The notes under the pieces were generated by a model that saw only the letters and a program-made list of their open reading frames with translations, searched no databases and had not been told where the DNA came from. The position numbers and the translations under genes are program-made. Below are positions 48,298-59,604 of a stretch of DNA of 64,000 nt, piece by piece. The stretch is taken from positions 1 to 64,000 of the forward strand of contig CAKKTE020000119.1 in NCBI GenBank assembly GCA_920105625.2, read 5' to 3'. The stretch comes from Clusia tigrina. Lineage: Eukaryota > Arthropoda > Insecta > Diptera > Clusiidae. Position 1 is the stretch's first letter; each line of letters begins with the position of its first letter.

Positions 48298-49080
48298 GCC
48301 CTAACTTCTATACGGTGCGTCCTACACCTATCAAAGTTGGCAACATACAAATGCTTGTAACTTTTTACTGGAGGGTCATAAAACCTTGCAATTTTGTAAC
48401 AATAAAGTACTCGAGCCTCTTGTAAATTTAAGCTATCGCTCAGAGATATGCTACCCTTCAGTCCCAAAACAAACACTGATAAAACTTCAAATGGCCCTAA
48501 CTTCTATACGGTACGTCCTACACCTATCAAAGTTTGCAACATACAAATGCTTGTAACTTTTTACTGGAGCGTCATAAAACCTTGAAATTTTGTAACAACA
48601 AAGTACTCGAGCCTCTTGTCAATTTAAGCTATCGCTCAAAGCTATGCTACCCTTGAGTCCCAAATCAAACACTGATAAAACTTCAAATGGCCCTAACTTC
48701 TATACGGTACTTCGTACACCTATCAAAGTTTGCAACATACAAATGCTTGTAACTTTTTACTGGGCGTCATAAAACCTTAAAATTTTGTAACAATAAAGTA
48801 CTCGAGCCTCTTGTCAATTTAAGCTATCGCTCAAAGCTATCCGACCCTTGAGTCCCAAATCAAACACTGATAAAACTTCAAATGGCCCTGACTTCTATAC
48901 GGTACGTCCTACAGCTATCAAAGTGTGCAACATACAAATGCTTGCAACTTTTTACTGGAGCGTCATAAAACCTTGAAATTTTGTAACAATAAAGTACTCG
49001 AGCCTCTTGTTAATTTAAGCTATCGCTCAATGCTATGCTACCCTTGAGTCCCAAATCAAACACTGATAAAACTTCAAATG
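48130..49080 (+). repeat. Proto-HOR segment D-E-F-G-H (951 bp)
   Basis: D 48130 (168 bp), E 48298 ('ggtgcgtcc', 'cagagatatgc'), F 48494 ('aacaacaaag'), G 48690 ('gtacttcgtacacc', 'tactgggcg' 1-bp deletion), H 48886 ('cctgacttctatacgg', 'tatccgaccc' before it). Same order and length as in the later HOR, but F still has 'ttctatacgg' and not 'ttctgtacgg', so it is an outgroup to the amplified copies. Confidence 0.85.
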
Positions 49081-49275
49081 GCCTTACTTCTATACGGTTC
49101 GTCCTACACCTATCAAAGTTTGCAACATACAAATGCTTGTAACTTTTCACTGGAGCTTCATAAAACCTTGAAATTTTGTAACAATAAAGTACTCAAGCCT
49201 CTTGTCAATTTAAGCTATCGCTCATAGCTATGCTACCCTTGAGTCCCAAATCAAACACTGATAAAACTTTAAATG
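48886..49275 (+). repeat. Derived P-Q pair (H monomer plus 195-bp Q')
   Basis: H keeps the P marks 'ctgacttct', 'cagctatcaaagtgtgc' and 'cttgcaac'. Q' (49081) keeps 'cggttcgtcc' and 'ttttcactgg', begins 'gccttac' with a 1-bp loss, and has 'actcaagcc' without the XhoI site. The pair therefore persists from 9 kb to the far end of the window. Confidence 0.75.
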
Positions 49276-49471
49276 GCCCTAACTTCTATACAGTACGTCG
49301 TACACCTATCAAAGTTTGCAACATACAAATGCTTGTAGCTTTTTACTGGAGCGTCATAAAACCTTGAAATTTTGTAACAATAAAGTACTCGAGCCTCTTG
49401 TCAATTTAAGCTATCGCTCAGAGCTATGCTACCCTTCAGTCCCAAAACAAACACTGATACAACTTCAAATG

Positions 49472-49732
49472 ACCCTAACTTCTATACGGTACATCCTACA
49501 CTTATCAAAGTTTGCAACATACAAATGCTTGTAACTTTTTACTGGAGCGTCATAAAACCTTGAAATTTTGTAACAATAAAGTACTCGAGCCTCTTGTAAC
49601 TTTTTACTGGAGCGTCATAAAACCTTGAACTTTTGTAACAATAAAGTACTCGAGCCTCTAGTCAATTTAAGCTATCGCTCAAAGCTATGCTACGCTTGAG
49701 TCCCAAATCAAACACTGATAAAACTTCAAATG
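49472..49732 (+). repeat. 261-bp fused monomer pair (131-bp deletion)
   Basis: 'cctcttgt' at phase 126 runs straight into 'aactttttactgg' (phase 62 on of the next monomer), junction near 49,592-49,601. CTTGT is common to both sides, so the event is microhomology-mediated. I found it only once. Confidence 0.95.
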
Positions 49733-50515
49733 GCCCTAACTTCTATACGTTGCGTCCTACACCTATCAAAGTTTGCAACATACAAATGCTTGTAACTTTT
49801 TACTGGAGCGTCATAAAACCTTGAAATTTTGTAACAATAAAGTACTCGAGCCTCTTGTCAATTTAAGCTATCGTTCAAAGCTATGCTACCCTTGAGTCCC
49901 AAATCAAACACTGATAGAACTTCAAATGGCCCTAACTTCTATACGGTGCGTCCTACACCTATCAAAGTTGGCAACATACAAATGCTTGTAACTTTTTACT
50001 GGAGCGTCATAAAACCTTGCAATTTTGTAACATAAAGTACTCGAGCCTCTTGTCAATTTAAGTTATCGCTCAGAGCTATGCTACCCTTCAGTCCCAAAAC
50101 AAACACTGATACAACTTCAAATGACCCTAACTTCTATACGGTACATCCTACACTTATCAAAGTTTGCAACATACAAATGCTTGTAACTTTTTACTGGAGC
50201 GTCATAAAACCTTGAAATTTTGTAACAATAAAGTACTCGAGCCTCTTGTTAATTTAAGCTATCGCTCAAAGCTATGCTACCCTTGAGTCCCAAATCAAAC
50301 ACTGATAAAACTTCAAATGGCCCTAACTTCTATACGGTACGTCATACACCTATCAAAGTTTGCAATATACAAATGCTTGTAACTTTTTACTGGAGCGCCA
50401 TAAAAACATGAAATTTTGTAACAATAAAGTACTCGAGCCTCTTGTCAATTTAAGCTATCGCTCAAAGCTATGCTACCCTTGAGTCCAAAATCAAACACTG
50501 ATAAACCTTCAAATG

Positions 50516-50708
50516 GCCCTAACTTCTCTACGGTACCTACACCTATCAAAGTTTGCATCATACAAATGCTTGTAACTTTTTACTGGATCGTCATAAAAGC
50601 TTGAAATTTTGTAACAATAAAGTACTCGAGCCTCTTGTCAATTTAAGTTATCGCTCAAAGCTATGCTGCCCTTGAGTCCCAAATCAAACACTGATAAAAC
50701 TTCAAATG
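50516..50708 (+). repeat. 193-bp monomer with a 3-bp deletion, copy 3
   Basis: Same 'ggtacctacacc' and 'ctggatcgtc' as the copies at 43850 and 46172; the preceding monomer has 'gcgccataaaaac'. Confidence 0.9.
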
Positions 50709-51295
50709 GCCCTAACTTCTATACGGTCCGTCCTACACCTATCAAAGTTTGCAACATACAAATGCTTGTAACTTTTTACTGGAGCGTCATAAAACCTTGA
50801 AATTTTGTAACAATAAAGTACTCGAGCCTCTAGTCAATTTAAGCTATCGCTCTAAGGTATGCTACCCTTGACTCCCAAATCAAACACTGATAAAACTTCA
50901 AATGGCCCTAACTTCTATACGGAGCGTCCTACACCTATCAAAGTTTGCAACATACAAATGCTTGTAACTTTTTACTGGAGCGTCATAAAACCTTGAAATT
51001 TTGTAACAATAAAGTACTCGAGCCTCTTGTCAATTTAAGCTATCGCTCAAACCTATGCTACCCTTGAGTCCAAATCAAACACTGATAAAACTTCAAATGG
51101 CCCTAACTTCTATACGGTGCGTCCTACACCTATCAAAGTTGGCAACATACAAATGCTTGTAACTTTTTACTGGAGCGTCATAAAACCTTGAAATTTTGTA
51201 ACAGTAAAGTACTCGAGCCTCTTGTCAATTTAAGCTATCGCTCAAAGCTATGCTACCCTTGAGTCCCAAATCAAACACTGATAAAACTTCAAATG

Positions 51296-51463
51296 GCCTA
51301 CATGACTATAATACATACAAATGCTTGCAACTTTTTACTGGATCGTCATAAAAGCTTGAAATTTTGTAACAATAAAGTACTCGAGCCTCTTGTTAATTTA
51401 AGTTATCGCTCAAAGCTATGCTGCCCTTGATTCCCAAATCAAACACTGATAAAACTTCAATTG
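51296..51463 (+). repeat. 168-bp monomer, A type, copy 1
   Basis: 'gcctacatgactataatac' start joined to the 'ctggatcgtc' and 'aaagcttg' body, so the 168-bp head exists on two different bodies (A and D). Confidence 0.95.
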
Positions 51464-52050
51464 GCCCTAACTTCTATACGGTCCGTCCTACACCTATCAA
51501 AGTTTGCAACATACAAATGCTTGTAACTTTTTACTGGAGCGTCATAAAACCTTGAAATTTTGTAACAATAAAGTACTCGAGCCTCTTGTCAATTTAAGCT
51601 ATCGCTCACAGCTATGCTACCCTTGAGTCCCAAATCAAACACTGATAAAACTTCAAATGGCCCTAACTTCTATACGGAGCATCCTACACCTATCAAAGTT
51701 TGCAACATACAAATGCTTGTAACTTTTTACTGGAGCATCATAAAACCTTGAAATTTTGTAACAATAAAGTACTCGAGCATCTTGTCAATTTAAGCTATCG
51801 CTCAAAGCTATGCTACCCTTGAGTCCAAATCAAACACTGATAAAACTTCAAATGGCCCTAACTTCTATACGGTACGTCGTACACCTATCAAAGTTTGCAA
51901 CATACAAATGCTTGTAACTTTTTACTGGAGCGTCATAAAATCTTGAAATTTTGTAACAATAAAGTACTCGAGCCTCTTGTCAATTTAAGCTATCGCTCAA
52001 AGCTATGCTACCCTTGAGTCCCAAATCAAACACTGATAAAACTTCTAATG

Positions 52051-52218
52051 GCCTACATGACTATAATACATACAAATGCTTGCAACTTTTTACTGGAGCG
52101 TCATAAAACCTTGAGCTTTTGTAACAATAAAGTACTCGAGCCTCTTGTCAATTTAAGCTATCGCTCAAAGCTATGCTACCCTTGAGTCCCAAATCAAACA
52201 CTGATAGAACTTCAAATG
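52051..52218 (+). repeat. 168-bp monomer, D type, in HOR copy 1
   Basis: Preceded by 'acttctaatgg'; private 'ccttgagctttt'. Confidence 0.95.
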
Positions 52219-53001
52219 GCCCTAACTTCTATACGGTGCGTCCTACACCTATCAAAGTTGGCAACATACAAATGCTTGTAACTTTTTACTGGAGCGTCAT
52301 AAAACCTTGCAATTTTGTAACAATAAAGTACTCGAGCCTCTTGTAAATTTAAGCTATCGCTCAGAGATATGCTACCCTTCAGTCCCAAAACAAACACTGA
52401 TAAAACTTCAAATGGCCCTAACTTCTGTACGGTACGTCCTACACCTAACAAAGTTTGCAACATACAAATGCTTGTAACTTTTTACTGGAGCGTCATAAAA
52501 CCTTGAAATTTTGTAACAACAAAGTACTCGAGCCTCTTGTCAATTTAAGCTATCGCTCAAAGCTATGCTACCCTTGAGTCCCAAATCAAACACTGATAAA
52601 ACTTCAAATGGCCCTAACTTCTATACGGTACTTCGTACACCTATCAAAGTTTGCAACATACAAATGCTTGTAACTTTTTACTGGGCGTCATAAAACCTTA
52701 AAATTTTGTAACAATAAAGTACTCGAGCCCCTTGTCAATTTAAGCTATCGCTCAAAGCTATCCGACCCTTGAGTCCCAAATCAAACACTGATAAAACTTC
52801 AAATGGCCCTGACTTCTATACGGTACGTCCTACAGCTATCAAAGTGTGCAACATACAAATGCATGCAACTTTTTACTGGAGCGTCATAAAACCTTGAAAT
52901 TTTGTAACAATAAAGTACTCGAGCCTCTTGTTAATTTAAGCTATCGCTAAATGCTATGCTACCCTTGAGTCCCAAATCAAACACTGATAAAACTTAAAAT
53001 G

Positions 53002-53169
53002 GCCTACATGACTATAATACATACAAATGCTTGCAACTTCTTACTGGATCGTCATAAAAGCTTGAAATTTTGTAACAATAAAGTACTCGAGCCTCTTGTT
53101 AATTTAAGTTATCGCTCAAAGCTATGCTGCCCTTGATTCCCAAATCAAACACTGATAAAACTTCAAATG
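53002..53169 (+). repeat. 168-bp monomer, A type, in HOR copy 2
   Basis: Preceded by 'aacttaaaatgg'; body has 'ctggatcgtc'. Confidence 0.95.
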
Positions 53170-53561
53170 GCCCTAACTTCTATACGGTCCGTCCTACACC
53201 TATCAAAGTTTGCAACATACAAATGCTTGTAACTTTTTACTGGAGCGTCATAAAACCTTGAAATTTTGTAACAATAAAGTACTCGAGCCTCTTGTCAATT
53301 TAAGCTATCGCTCACAGCTATGCTACCCTTGAGTCCCAAATCAAACACTGATAAAACTTCAAATGGCCCTAACTTCTATACGGAGCGTCCTACACCTATC
53401 AAAGTTTGCAACATACAAATGCTTGTAACTTTTTACTGGAGCATCATAAAACCTTGAAATTTTGTAACAATAAAGTACTCGAGCCTCTTGTCAATTTAAG
53501 CTATCGCTCAAAGCTATGCTACCCTTGAGTCCCAAATCAAACACTGATAAAACTTCAAATG

Positions 53562-53729
53562 GCCTACATGACTATAATACATACAAATGCTTGCAACTTT
53601 TTACTGGAGCGTCATAAAACCTTGAACTTTTGTAACAATAAAGTACTCGAGCCTCTTGTCAATTTAAGCTATCGCTCAAAGATATGCTACCCTTGAGTCC
53701 CAAATCAAACACTGATAGAACTTCAAATG
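53562..53729 (+). repeat. 168-bp monomer, D type, in HOR copy 2
   Basis: 560 bp after the A monomer, a spacing also seen in copies 4, 5 and 6. Confidence 0.95.
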
Positions 53730-54512
53730 GCCCTAACTTCTATACGGTGCGTCCTACACCTATCAAAGTTGGCAACATACAAATGCTTGTAACTTTTTAC
53801 TGGAGCGTCATAAAACCTTGCAATTTTGTAACAATAAAGTACTCGAGCCTCTTGTAAATTTAAGCTATCGCTCAGAGATATGCTACCCTTCAGTCCCAAA
53901 ACAACCACTGATAAAACTTCAAATGGCCCTAACTTCTGTACGGTACGTCCTACACCTATCAAAGTTTGCAACATACAAATGCTTGTAACTTTTTACTGGA
54001 GCGTCATAAAACCTTGAAATTTTGTAACAACAAAGTACTCGAGCCTCTTGTCAATTTAAGCTATCGCTCAAAGCTATGCTACCCTTGAGTCCCAAATCAA
54101 ACACTGATAAAACTTCAAATGGCCCTTACTTCTATACGGTACTTCGTACACCTATCAAAGTTTGCAACATACAAATGCTTGTAACTTTTTACTGGGCGTC
54201 ATAAAACCTTAAAATTTTGTAACAATAAAGTACTCGAGCCCCTTGTCAATTTAAGCTATCGCTCAAAGCTATCCGACCCTTGAGTCCCAAATCAAACACT
54301 GATAAAACTTCAAATGGCCCTGACTTCTATACGGTACGTCCTACAGCTATCAAAGTGTGCAAAATACAAATGCTTGCAACTTTTTACTGGAGCGTCATAA
54401 AACCTTGAAATTTTGTAACAATAAAGTACTCGAGCCTCTTGTCAATTTAAGCTATCGCTCAAAGCTATGCTACCCTTGAGTCCCAAATCAAACACTGATA
54501 AAACTTCAAATG

Positions 54513-54680
54513 GCCTACATGACTATAATACATACAAATGCTTGCAACTTTTTACTGGAGCGTCATAAAACCTTGAACTTTTGTAACAATAAAGTACTCG
54601 AGCCTCTTGTCAATTTAAGCTATCGCTCAAAGCTATGCTACCCTTGAGTCCCAAATCAAACACTGATAGAACTTCAAATG
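54513..54680 (+). repeat. 168-bp monomer, D type, in HOR copy 3
   Basis: 'gaactttt' body; here the D type sits where an A type would be expected. Confidence 0.95.
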
Positions 54681-55463
54681 GCCCTAACTTCTATACGGTG
54701 CGTCCTACACCTATCAAAGTTGGCAACATACAAATGCTTGTAACTTTTTACTGGAGCGTCATAAAACCTTGCAATTTTGTAACAATAAAGTACTCGAGCC
54801 TCTTGTAAATTTAAGGTATCGCTCAGAGATATGCTACCCTTCAGTCCCAAAACAAACACTGATAAAACTTCAAATGGCCCTAACTTCTGTACGGTACGTC
54901 CTACACCTAACAAAGTTTGCAACATACAAATACTTGTAACTTTTTACTGGAGCGTCATAAAACCTTGAAATTTTGTAACAACAAAGTACTCGAGCCTCTT
55001 GTCAATTTAAGCTATCGCTCAAAGCTATGCTACCCTTGAGTCCCAAATCAAACACTGATAAAACTTCAAATGGCCCTAACTTCTATACGGTACTTCGTAC
55101 ACCTATCAAAGTTTGCAACATACAAATGCTTGTAACTTTTTACTGGGCGTCATAAAACCTTAAAATTTTGTAACAATAAAGTACTCGAGCCCCTTGTCAA
55201 TTTAAGCTATCGCTCAAAGCTATCCGACCCTTGAGTCCCAAATCAAACACTGATAAAACTTCAAATGGCCCTGACTTCTATACGGTACGTCCTACAGCTA
55301 TCAAAGTGTGCAACATACAAATGCATGCAACTTTTTACTGGAGCGTCATAAAACCTTGAAATTTTGTAACAATAAAGTACTCGAGCCTCTTGTTAATTTA
55401 AGCTATCGCTCAATGCTATGCTACCCTTGAGTCCCAAATCAAACACTGATAAAACTTCAAATG
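54513..55463 (+). repeat. HOR copy 3 (partial, D to H, 951 bp)
   Basis: D 54513 follows H of copy 2 directly, so A, B and C are missing. Private 'tttaaggtatcg' and 'acaaatacttg'. The loss of a contiguous 560-bp A-B-C block between D-like heads fits unequal exchange between the two 168-bp monomers. Confidence 0.85.
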
Positions 55464-55631
55464 GCCTACATGACTATAATACATACAAATGCTTGCAACT
55501 TTTTACTGGATCGTCATAAAAGCTTGAAATTTTGTAACAATAAAGTACTCGAGCCTCTTGTTAATTTAAGTTATCGCTCAAAGCTATGCTGCCCTTGATT
55601 CCCAAATCAAACACTGATAAAACTTCAAATG
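55464..55631 (+). repeat. 168-bp monomer, A type, in HOR copy 4
   Basis: As in copies 1 and 2; private 'gctcactgc' follows in B. Confidence 0.95.
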
Positions 55632-56023
55632 GCCCTAACTTCTATACGGTCCGTCCTACACCTATCAAAGTTTGCAACATACAAATGCTTGTAACTTTTT
55701 ACTGGAGCGTCATAAAACCTTGAAATTTTGTAACAATAAAGTACTCGAGCCTCTTGTCAATTTAAGCTATCGCTCACTGCTATGCTACCCTTGAGTCCCA
55801 AATCAAACACTGATAAAACTTCAAATGGCCCTAACTTCTATACGGAGCGTCCTACACCTATCAAAGTTTGCAACATACAAATGCTTGTAACTTTTTACTG
55901 GAGCATCATAAAACCTTGAAATTTTGTAACAATAAAGTACTCGAGCCTCTTGTCAATTTAAGCTATCGCTCAAAGCTATGCTACCCTTGAGTCCCAAATC
56001 AAACACTGATAAAACTTCAAATG

Positions 56024-56191
56024 GCCTACATGACTATAATACATACAAATGCTTGCAACTTTTTACTGGAGCGTCATAAAACCTTGAACTTTTGTAACAA
56101 TAAAGTACTCGAGCCTCTTGTCAATTTAAGCTATCGCTCAAAGCTATGCTACCCTTGAGTCCAAATCAAACACTGATAAAACTTCAAATGG
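56024..56191 (+). repeat. 168-bp monomer, D type, in HOR copy 4
   Basis: 'gaactttt' body; followed by X after 'gagtccaaatc' (1-bp loss). Confidence 0.95.
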
Positions 56192-57169
56192 CCCTAACTT
56201 CTATACGGTACGTCGTACACCTATCAAAGTTTGCAACATACAAATGCTTGTAACTTTTTACTGGAGCGTCATAAAACCTTGAAATTTTGTAACAATAAAG
56301 TACTCGAGCCTCTTGTCAATTTAAGCTATCGCTCAAAGCTATGCTACCCTTGAGTCCCAAATCAAACACTGATAGAACTTCAAATGGCCCTAACTTCTAT
56401 ACGGTGCGTCCTACACCTATCAAAGTTGGCAACGTACAAATGCTTGTAACTTTTTACTGGAGCGTCATAAAACCTTGCAATTTTGTAACAATAAAGTACT
56501 CGAGCCTCTTGTAAATTTAAGCTATCGCTCAGAGATATGCTACCCTTCAGTCCCAAAACAAACACTGATAAAACTTCAAATGGCCCTAACTTCTGTACGG
56601 TACGTCCTACACCTAACAAAGTTTGCAACATACAAATGCTTGTAACTTTTTACTGGAGCGTCATAAAACCTTGAAATTTTGTAACAACAAAGTACTCGAG
56701 CCTCTTGTCAATTTAAGCTATCGCTCAAAGCTATGCTACCCTTGAGTCCCAAATCAAACACTGATAAAACTTCAAATGGCCCTAACTTCTATACGGTACT
56801 TCGTACACCTATCAAAGTTTGCAACATACAAATGCTTGTAACTTTTTACTGGGCGTCATAAAACCTTAAAATTTTGTAACAATAAAGTACTCGAGCCCCT
56901 TGTCAATTTAAGCTATCGCTCAAAGCTATCCGACCCTTGAGTCCCAAATCAAACACTGATAAAACTTCAAATGGCCCTGACTTCTATACGGTACGTCCTA
57001 CAGCTATCAAAGTGTGCAACATACAAATGCATGCAACTTTTTACTGGAGCGTCATAAAACCTTGAAATTTTGTAACAATAAAGTACTCGAGCCTCTTGTT
57101 AATTTAAGCTATCGCTCAATGCTATGCTACCCTTGAGTCCCAAATCAAACACTGATAAAACTTCAAATG

Positions 57170-57337
57170 GCCTACATGACTATCATACATACAAATGCTT
57201 GCAACTTTTTACTGGATCGTCAAAAAAGCTTGAAATTTTGTAACAATAAAGTACTCGAGCCTCTTGTTAATTTAAGTTATCGCTCAAAGCTATGCTGCCC
57301 TTGATTCCCAAATCAAACACTGATAAAACTTCAAATG
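57170..57337 (+). repeat. 168-bp monomer, A type, in HOR copy 5
   Basis: 'gactatcatacat' for 'gactataatacat' and 'gtcaaaaaagc' for 'gtcataaaagc'; both found only here and at 58877. Confidence 0.95.
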
Positions 57338-57729
57338 GCCCTAACTTCTATACGGTCCGTCCTACACCTATCAAAGTTTGCAACATACAAATGCTTGTAA
57401 CTTTTTACTGGAGCGTCATAAAACCTTGAAATTTTGTAGCAATAAAGTACTCGAGCCTCTTGTCAATTTAAGCTATCGCTCACAGATATGCTACCCTTGA
57501 GTCCCAAATCAAACACTGATAAAACTTCAAATGGCCCTAACTTCTATACGGAGCGTCCTACACCTATCAAAGTTTGCAACATACAAATGCTTGTAACTTT
57601 TTACTGGAGCATCATAAAACCTTGAAATTTTGTAACAATAAAGTACTCGAGCCTCTTGTCAATTTAAGCTATCGCTCAAAGCTATGCTACCCTTGAGTCC
57701 CAAATCAAACACTGATAAAACTTCAAATG

Positions 57730-57897
57730 GCCTACATGACTATAATACATACAAATGCTTGCAACTTTTTACTGGAGCGTCATAAAACCTTGAACTTTTG
57801 TAACAATAAAGTACTCGAGCCTCTTGTCAATTTAAGCTATCGCTCAAAGCTATGCTACCCTTGAGTCCCAAGTCAAACACTGATAGAACTTCAAATG
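57730..57897 (+). repeat. 168-bp monomer, D type, in HOR copy 5
   Basis: Ends with 'cccaagtcaaac' and 'gatagaac', shared with the D at 59437 and 62541. Confidence 0.95.
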
Positions 57898-58876
57898 GCC
57901 CTAACTTCTATACGGTGCGTCCTACACCTATCAAAGTTGGCAACATACAAATGCTTGTAACTTTTTACTGGAGCGTCATAAAACCTTGCAATTTTGTAAC
58001 AATAAAGTACTCGAGCCTCTTGTCAATTTAAGCTATCGCTCAAAGCTATGCTACCCTTGAGTCTCAAATCAAACACTGATAGAACTTCAAATGGCCCTAA
58101 CTTCTATACGGTGCGTCCTACACCTATCAAAGTTGGCAACGTACAAATGCTTGTAACTTTTTACTGGAGCGTCATAAAACCTTGCAATTTTGTAACAATA
58201 AAGTACTCGAGCCTCTTGTAAATTTAAGCTATCGCTCAGAGATATGCTACCCTTCAGTCCCAAAACAAACACTGATAAAACTTCAAATGGCCCTAACTTC
58301 TGTACGGTACGTCCTACACCTAACAAAGTTTGCAACATACAAATGCTTGTAACTTTTTACTGGAGCGTCATAAAACCTTGAAATTTTGTAACAACAAAGT
58401 ACTCGAGCCTCTTGTCAATTTAAGCTATCGCTCAAAGCTATGCTACCCTTGAGTCCCAAATCAAACACTGATAAAACTTCAAATGGCCCTAACTTCTATA
58501 CGGTACTTCGTACACCTATCAAAGTTTGCAACATACAAATGCTTGTAACTTTTTACTGGGCGTCATAAAACCTTAAAATTTTGTAACAATAAAGTACTCG
58601 AGCCCCTTGTCAATTTAAGCTATCGCTCAAAGCTATCCGACCCTTGAGTCCCAAATCAAACACTGATAAAACTTCAAATGGCCCTGACTTCTATACGGTA
58701 CGTCCTACAGCTATCAAAGTGTGCAACATACAAATGCATGCAACTTTTTACTGGAGCGTCATAAAACCTTGAAATTTTGTAACAATAAAGTACTCGAGCC
58801 TCTTGTTAATTTAAGCTATCGCTCAATGCTATGCTACCCTTGAGTCCCAAATCAAACACTGATAAAACTTCAAATG

Positions 58877-59044
58877 GCCTACATGACTATCATACATACA
58901 AATGCTTGCAACTTTTTACTGGATCGTCAAAAAAGCTTGAAATTTTGTAACAATAAAGTACTCGAGCCTCTTGTTAATTTAAGTTATCGCTCAAAGCTAT
59001 GCTGCCCTTGATTCCCAAATCAAACACTGATAAAACTTCAAATG
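58877..59044 (+). repeat. 168-bp monomer, A type, in HOR copy 6
   Basis: Carries the same two private substitutions as 57170. Confidence 0.95.
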
Positions 59045-59436
59045 GCCCTAACTTCTATACGGTCCGTCCTACACCTATCAAAGTTTGCAACATACAAATG
59101 CTTGTAACTTTTTACTGGAGCGTCATAAAACCTTGAAATTTTGTAGCAATAAAGTACTCGAGCCTCTTGTCAATTTAAGCTATCGCTCACAGATATGCTA
59201 CCCTTGAGTCCCAAATCAAACACTGATAAAACTTCAAATGGCCCTAACTTCTATACGGAGCGTCCTACACCTATCAAAGTTTGCAACATACAAATGCTTG
59301 TAACTTTTTACTGGAGCATCATAAAACCTTGAAATTTTGTAACAATAAAGTACTCGAGCCTCTTGTCAATTTAAGCTATCGCTCAAAGCTATGCTACCCT
59401 TGAGTCCCAAATCAAACACTGATAAAACTTCAAATG

Positions 59437-59604
59437 GCCTACATGACTATAATACATACAAATGCTTGCAACTTTTTACTGGAGCGTCATAAAACCTTGA
59501 ACTTTTGTAACAATAAAGTACTCGAGCCTCTTGTCAATTTAAGCTATCGCTCAAAGCTATGCTACCCTTGAGTCCCAAGTCAAACACTGATAGAACTTCA
59601 AATG
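59437..59604 (+). repeat. 168-bp monomer, D type, in HOR copy 6
   Basis: Same as the D at 57730 including 'cccaagtcaaac'. Confidence 0.95.

Larger units (their letters stand above)
49081..51295 (+). repeat. Mixed block before the HOR
   Basis: Q', an E/F-like monomer with 'gatacaac', the 131-bp deletion fusion, 'acgttgcgtcc', E-like with 'aacataaag' (2-bp loss), the third 3-bp deletion monomer (50516), B and C types with 'ctctaaggtatgc' and 'gactccc'. No gene. Confidence 0.85.
51296..53001 (+). repeat. HOR copy 1 (9 monomers, 1,706 bp)
   Basis: A 51296 (168 bp, 'ctggatcgtc', 'cttgttaattt', 'ctgcccttgattcc'), B 51464 ('ggtccgtcc'), C 51660 ('acggagcatcc'), extra X 51855 ('cgtcgtacacc'), D 52051 (168 bp, 'gagctttt'), E 52219, F 52415 ('ttctgtacgg'), G 52611, H 52806 ('tgcatgcaac'). 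Removing X gives the basic 8-mer of 1,511 bp. Confidence 0.85.
53002..54512 (+). repeat. HOR copy 2 (basic 8 monomers, 1,511 bp)
   Basis: A 53002, B, C, D 53562, E 53730, F, G, H. Two 168-bp and six about 196-bp units with one 1-bp loss in G make 1,511 bp. Private 'aacttcttactgg' in A and 'aacaaccactg'. H has 'aaaatacaaatgcttgc'. Confidence 0.9.
55464..57169 (+). repeat. HOR copy 4 (9 monomers with X, 1,706 bp)
   Basis: A 55464, B, C, D 56024, X about 56192 ('cgtcgtacacc'), E about 56387 ('aacgtacaaatg'), F, G, H. X sits after D here but before D in copy 1, so its insertion point differs. Confidence 0.85.
57170..58876 (+). repeat. HOR copy 5 (9 monomers, E doubled, 1,707 bp)
   Basis: A 57170 ('actatcatac', 'gtcaaaaaagc'), B ('attttgtagcaat'), C, D 57730, E 57898 and E 58094 in tandem, F, G, H. 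The second E keeps 'aacgtacaaatg', the mark of copy 4. The A, B and D marks are shared with copy 6. Confidence 0.9.
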
